From positions 1 through 8,744 of the forward strand of contig CAJKWP010000048.1 in assembly GCA_905203645.1 (NCBI GenBank): a stretch of 8,744 nt of DNA. The letters are read 5' to 3'. Below the pieces are notes generated by a model. That model did no database searches. It saw only the letters and a list, made by a program, of their open reading frames with translations, and was not told the DNA's origin. The DNA is from an uncultured Christensenella sp. Lineage in GTDB: Bacteria; Bacillota; Clostridia; Christensenellales; UBA1242. Below are positions 5,815 to 8,744 of the stretch, in pieces (within the stretch, counting starts at the first letter, position 1; each line of letters starts with the position of its first letter). The position numbers were made by a program, and so were the translations under genes.

Positions 5815-7017
5815 ATGGCAAAAGCAAAATTTGACAGAACAAAAACCCACGTTAACGTTGGTACAATCGGCCACGTTGACCATGGTAAAACAACTCTTAC
5901 TGCTGCTATTACTTTCTACAGCTCATTGAAAGGCAACGCTGCTGCAATGAAATATGATGAAATTGATAAAGCACCAGAAGAAAAAGCAAGAGGTATTACC
6001 ATCAATACCGCACACGTAGAATATCAAACAGACAAAAGACACTACGCTCACGTTGACTGCCCAGGACACGCTGACTATGTTAAAAACATGATTACAGGTG
6101 CTGCTCAAATGGACGGAGCTATCTTGGTTGTTTCTGCAGCTGATGGTCCTATGCCTCAAACACGTGAACACATCCTTCTTGCAAGACAGGTTGGTGTTCC
6201 ATACATCGTAGTATTTATGAACAAAGTTGACCAAGTTGACGATCCAGAACTTTTGGAATTGGTTGAAATGGAAATCCGTGATTTGCTTACAGCATACAAT
6301 TTCCCTGGCGACACAACTCCTATCATCAAAGGTTCTGCTTTGAAAGCTTTGGAAGCTTGCCAAGCTGGCGACATCAACAGTGAATGGTGCAAACCTATCC
6401 AAGAACTTTTGGATACAATCGACGCTTACATTCCAGATCCAGCTCGTGAAACAGACAAACCTTTCCTTATGCCAGTTGAAGACGTATTCACAATCACAGG
6501 TCGTGGTACAGTTGCAACAGGAAGAGTTGAAAGAGGTGTTGTAAAAGTTAACGATACAGTTGAAATCGTTGGTATGGGCAAACAAAAACAAACAGTTGTT
6601 ACTGGCGTTGAAATGTTCAGAAAACTTTTGGACGAAGCTCAAGCAGGTGATAACGTTGGTCTTCTTCTTCGTGGTATCCAAAGAAACGAAGTTGAAAGAG
6701 GACAAGTTATCTGCAAACCAGGTTCAATTCATCCACATACTCACTTCACAGCTGAAGTTTACGTTTTGAAGAAAGAAGAAGGTGGAAGACATACTCCATT
6801 CTTCAACGGATACAGACCACAATTCTATTTCCGTACAACAGACGTTACTGGAACAATCGAACTTCCAGCAGGTGTTGAAATGGTTATGCCTGGCGATAAC
6901 GTAAGTATGACAATCAAACTTATCACTCCTATCGCTATTGAACAAGGACTCAGATTCGCTATCCGTGAAGGTGGCAGAACAGTTGGTTCTGGTGTAGTTT
7001 CAAAGATTATTGAATAA
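5815..7017 (+). CDS. tuf: Translation elongation factor Tu
   Basis: EF-Tu is the GTPase that brings aminoacyl-tRNA to the ribosomal A site. The length is 400 residues. Motifs are GHVDHGKT (19-26), RGITI (59-63), DCPGH (81-85), NKVD (136-139) and SALKAL (174-179). Domain II begins near 215 with the barrel motif GRGTVATGRVERG (229-241). Domain III includes GGRHTPFFNGYRPQFYFR (323-340) and ends in VVSKIIE. Gln125, Gln336 and Ala382, which correspond to positions changed in elfamycin-resistant mutants, are unchanged. AAGGAG at 5799-5804 lies 10 nt before ATG. The sequence just before this SD matches the one before the rpsG SD over 17 bases. The gene follows fusA, has its own promoter and ends in a strong terminator. 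Whether a second tuf copy exists cannot be seen from this window. Confidence 0.98.
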   Translation: MAKAKFDRTKTHVNVGTIGHVDHGKTTLTAAITFYSSLKGNAAAMKYDEIDKAPEEKARGITINTAHVEYQTDKRHYAHVDCPGHADYVKNMITGAAQMDGAILVVSAADGPMPQTREHILLARQVGVPYIVVFMNKVDQVDDPELLELVEMEIRDLLTAYNFPGDTTPIIKGSALKALEACQAGDINSEWCKPIQELLDTIDAYIPDPARETDKPFLMPVEDVFTITGRGTVATGRVERGVVKVNDTVEIVGMGKQKQTVVTGVEMFRKLLDEAQAGDNVGLLLRGIQRNEVERGQVICKPGSIHPHTHFTAEVYVLKKEEGGRHTPFFNGYRPQFYFRTTDVTGTIELPAGVEMVMPGDNVSMTIKLITPIAIEQGLRFAIREGGRTVGSGVVSKIIE

Positions 7018-7040
7018 TCTTTCATATCGAAAAAATTTAC

Positions 7041-7087
7041 AAACAAGACAGTTATTGGCTTTGCCAAATTTCTGTCTTGTTTTTTTT
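7041..7087 (+). terminator. Intrinsic terminator after tuf
   Basis: AAACAAGACAG (7041-7051) pairs perfectly with CTGTCTTGTTT (7072-7082). A second inner stem, TTGGC (7055-7059) with GCCAA (7063-7067), forms above a small internal loop. A T run reaches 7087. This ends the str-tuf transcript. Confidence 0.93.
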
Positions 7088-7111
7088 GCATTGTTGCAAA
7101 CAACATACCTA

Positions 7112-7140
7112 TTGACAAATCGAATGTTATCATATAAAAT
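7112..7140 (+). promoter_or_regulatory. Promoter of the membrane-anchored protein gene
   Basis: A perfect TTGACA (7112-7117), a 17-base spacer and TAAAAT (7135-7140) lie between the tuf terminator and the GTG start at 7170. Transcription would start near 7147, so the leader is only about 20-25 nt and holds just the ribosome-binding site. Confidence 0.72.
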
Positions 7141-7169
7141 AAAAGTATATTTGTAAAGGTGGTGGAATT

Positions 7170-8744
7170 GTGGAAAAAAAGAAAAAATATATATTCAAAA
7201 AAATATTGACTGGATTGATGATTGCGACAAGTGCAATCACTCTTGTAAGGGTTTTCAAAAATATAATTGACCCCGGTCCTGTTGTGAAACCAGAGCCAAC
7301 ACCTACGCCTGAGCCAGAACCAGTAAACGAAGAATACAAAATTTGGAAAGCGGTGACAACCAAGGTTGCAGGCATGTTGGAAAAAAGAATGTATGTTGAA
7401 AACTTGGACATCAAAACATTGAAGATAACCCCTTATGAGGCAACTTCTTCTGATGGTTACAACAGTGCTTTGAACATGATTTGTACATATACTGATGGTG
7501 GCGTAAACAAAATTGGAAAGTTCAGTATTTCCCTTGAAGATGTACCACAAAATTTGGAGCAGTTGATTGCATCGCTTGATCAAGTCAAAGATGATTTTTC
7601 AGCACAAGGAAAATATATCAGTTATGTTTGCACCAACAAAACCGAAAATTTTGCAAAAAAAATATATGAATACAACAACATAATCAAACCAAATTTTGCA
7701 AATTCACAAATGGTGTTGTGTGGTGGACAACCAGCAAATGATATTGCAAAATTGGGTGTAACTGATACTGTTGGTTCGGGCATAGCAACTGGATATCTTT
7801 TTGAAGAAAATAACAAAATATGTTTTTTGAATTTGGCTTACAAAATTGATTATGACGAAAATCATAAAAACAATTTGGAAAATCATTTGAAAGAAAGTGA
7901 AAATAACAATATATTGAGTTATTACCTGAAAGAAATGAGAACTGGCGAACACCCACATGAATTGTATGATTATTCAGTTGATTATTTTGACCAAGATATA
8001 TCTGTTGAATTTCGTAAATATGCAAAAATGTATGGCACAAATTTGCCACAAAGATTGGATGAAATCAATTTAAAAAAAGAAATAAAAGAGTGCATTATTG
8101 GTTGCATTGCAAAAGATAAAAGATTGGGTCAAGATGAAAAAGAAACATTCAAAGTAAATTATGCTTATTTTACAAATGACGGATATAAAAACAATAATGA
8201 CTTGGTTGTAAATTATTCTTACGTTCGAAGTGGCAAAACATATACAGGAAAGGTTTATTTCAGATTTGAAATTGAACCTGAAAATTTGCAACAGTTGCAT
8301 GACGTATTATATTTCAATTCAAATGTTTCCATGGATAAAAGAAATATTTATGAATACACTGAATCAAAAACAGGAAATGAATTTGCATTGAATTTGACGA
8401 AAAAAGAAAACTTTTTAAGACCATTCAAAACAAGCGCAAATTTTGAAGTTCTTGATGTAAGTACCGAAGACTTTGAATTTGCTCGAAGATTTGAATCCAA
8501 TTTGAATTTTATTCTCAAAGACAAAAATACAGGCAAAATTTATGTGGCACAATGTCAAATCGATGGTGATTTCAGGGGAACTGAAATACCTACGGGTGAT
8601 CCTTACAAATACCTTGCAAAAAATCCATCAAGTTATATCGTGAGTTACGGCGAACCTGTATGTATGAGTGACCGTAAAAATTTCACGGATGTATTTCAAG
8701 AAACAAAACAAATCGAAAGTTACACAACAAAAGATGGCGGTTAT
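7170..8744 (+). CDS. Membrane-anchored protein of unknown function, 3' end outside window
   Basis: I do not recognise this protein. The frame is open from GTG 7170 to the last base (525 codons, no stop reached). AAAGGTGG at 7155-7162 lies 7 nt before GTG; the in-frame ATG at codon 17 has no comparable site and would lose the basic N-terminus. Residues 2-11 are Lys-rich, residues 12-29 are hydrophobic (ILTGLMIATSAITLV core) and look like a signal anchor or uncleaved signal, and there is no lipobox Cys. Residues 35-52 are a Pro/Glu/Thr linker (KPEPTPTPEPEP). The rest is hydrophilic and mixed, probably outside the membrane, with eight Cys at 105, 154, 184, 218, 308, 312, 462 and 498. Residues about 53-136 resemble 299-383 (for example ICTYTDGGVNKIGKF against NYSYVRSGKTYTGKV), suggesting an internal duplication. 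It has its own promoter, so it is probably unrelated to the str operon. Leu is mostly TTG here. Confidence 0.85.
   Translation, partial: MEKKKKYIFKKILTGLMIATSAITLVRVFKNIIDPGPVVKPEPTPTPEPEPVNEEYKIWKAVTTKVAGMLEKRMYVENLDIKTLKITPYEATSSDGYNSALNMICTYTDGGVNKIGKFSISLEDVPQNLEQLIASLDQVKDDFSAQGKYISYVCTNKTENFAKKIYEYNNIIKPNFANSQMVLCGGQPANDIAKLGVTDTVGSGIATGYLFEENNKICFLNLAYKIDYDENHKNNLENHLKESENNNILSYYLKEMRTGEHPHELYDYSVDYFDQDISVEFRKYAKMYGTNLPQRLDEINLKKEIKECIIGCIAKDKRLGQDEKETFKVNYAYFTNDGYKNNNDLVVNYSYVRSGKTYTGKVYFRFEIEPENLQQLHDVLYFNSNVSMDKRNIYEYTESKTGNEFALNLTKKENFLRPFKTSANFEVLDVSTEDFEFARRFESNLNFILKDKNTGKIYVAQCQIDGDFRGTEIPTGDPYKYLAKNPSSYIVSYGEPVCMSDRKNFTDVFQETKQIESYTTKDGGY

Noticed and set aside
5923..6705. Long open frame on the minus strand opposite tuf (260 codons).
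   Set aside because: It is a shadow of the strongly biased codons of tuf. The translation is rich in Cys, Phe, Asn and Ser with no recognisable motif.
7085..7100. Inverted repeat TTTGCA-4-TGCAAA upstream of the promoter at 7112.
   Set aside because: It is short, A/T-rich and overlaps the terminator T run, so chance is a sufficient explanation.
6825..7583. Minus-strand open frame of about 252 codons across the tuf end and the next gene.
   Set aside because: It runs through the tuf terminator, a promoter and two plus-strand genes, and has no motif or start signal.
1..8744. tRNA or rRNA genes, CRISPR arrays, insertion sequences and a Mollicutes-type code.
   Set aside because: No cloverleaf, array of spaced repeats or transposase was seen. 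Trp is encoded by TGG and the genes need no TGA readthrough.

Overview
The window comes from a low-GC bacterium. Ribosome-binding sites are AGGAGG-like and promoters look like sigma-A promoters (TTGACA / TAAAAT). Intrinsic terminators are compact stems followed by T runs. Genes read cleanly in the standard bacterial code, with Trp as TGG and no in-frame TGA. This, with the str gene order rpsL-rpsG-fusA-tuf, suggests a Firmicutes-type (Bacillota) organism, possibly an uncultured clostridial or gut lineage. The phylum is an inference and the lineage is a guess. All genes I can support are on the plus strand.

Region 1 (1-2477) is the 3' part of a tightly packed operon. It holds the C-terminal part of a MoxR-type AAA+ ATPase, then a 137-residue protein that looks like the central part of the same kind of AAA+ domain without its P-loop, then a 471-residue protein joining an HExxH metallopeptidase-like domain to a VWA-like domain with a DxSGS metal site. 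The second and third genes have near-identical translation signals. A strong terminator closes the operon. An AAA+ ATPase beside a VWA protein is a recurrent chaperone-like pairing (MoxR/VWA, RavA/ViaA). The small degenerate AAA-like protein between them is the unusual part.

Region 2 (2478-7087) is the str operon. A promoter near 2507-2535 drives a leader of roughly 200 nt that contains several possible hairpins. The leader ends in a terminator-like stem with a T tract just before the rpsL ribosome-binding site. rpsL (S12), rpsG (S7) and fusA (EF-G) follow as one unit. The rpsG ribosome-binding site lies 28 nt from its start codon, and a 7-bp hairpin folds out the gap. tuf (EF-Tu) follows after an 89-nt gap with its own promoter, whose -10 region sits in a perfect 8-bp inverted repeat. 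A terminator ends the unit. These genes encode the ribosomal decoding-centre protein, a 30S head assembly protein and the two main elongation GTPases.

Region 3 (7088-8744) has a new promoter and a gene that starts with GTG at 7170 and stays open to the window edge (525 codons seen). It encodes an unrecognised protein with an N-terminal hydrophobic anchor, a Pro/Glu/Thr linker and what looks like an internally duplicated extracytoplasmic region.
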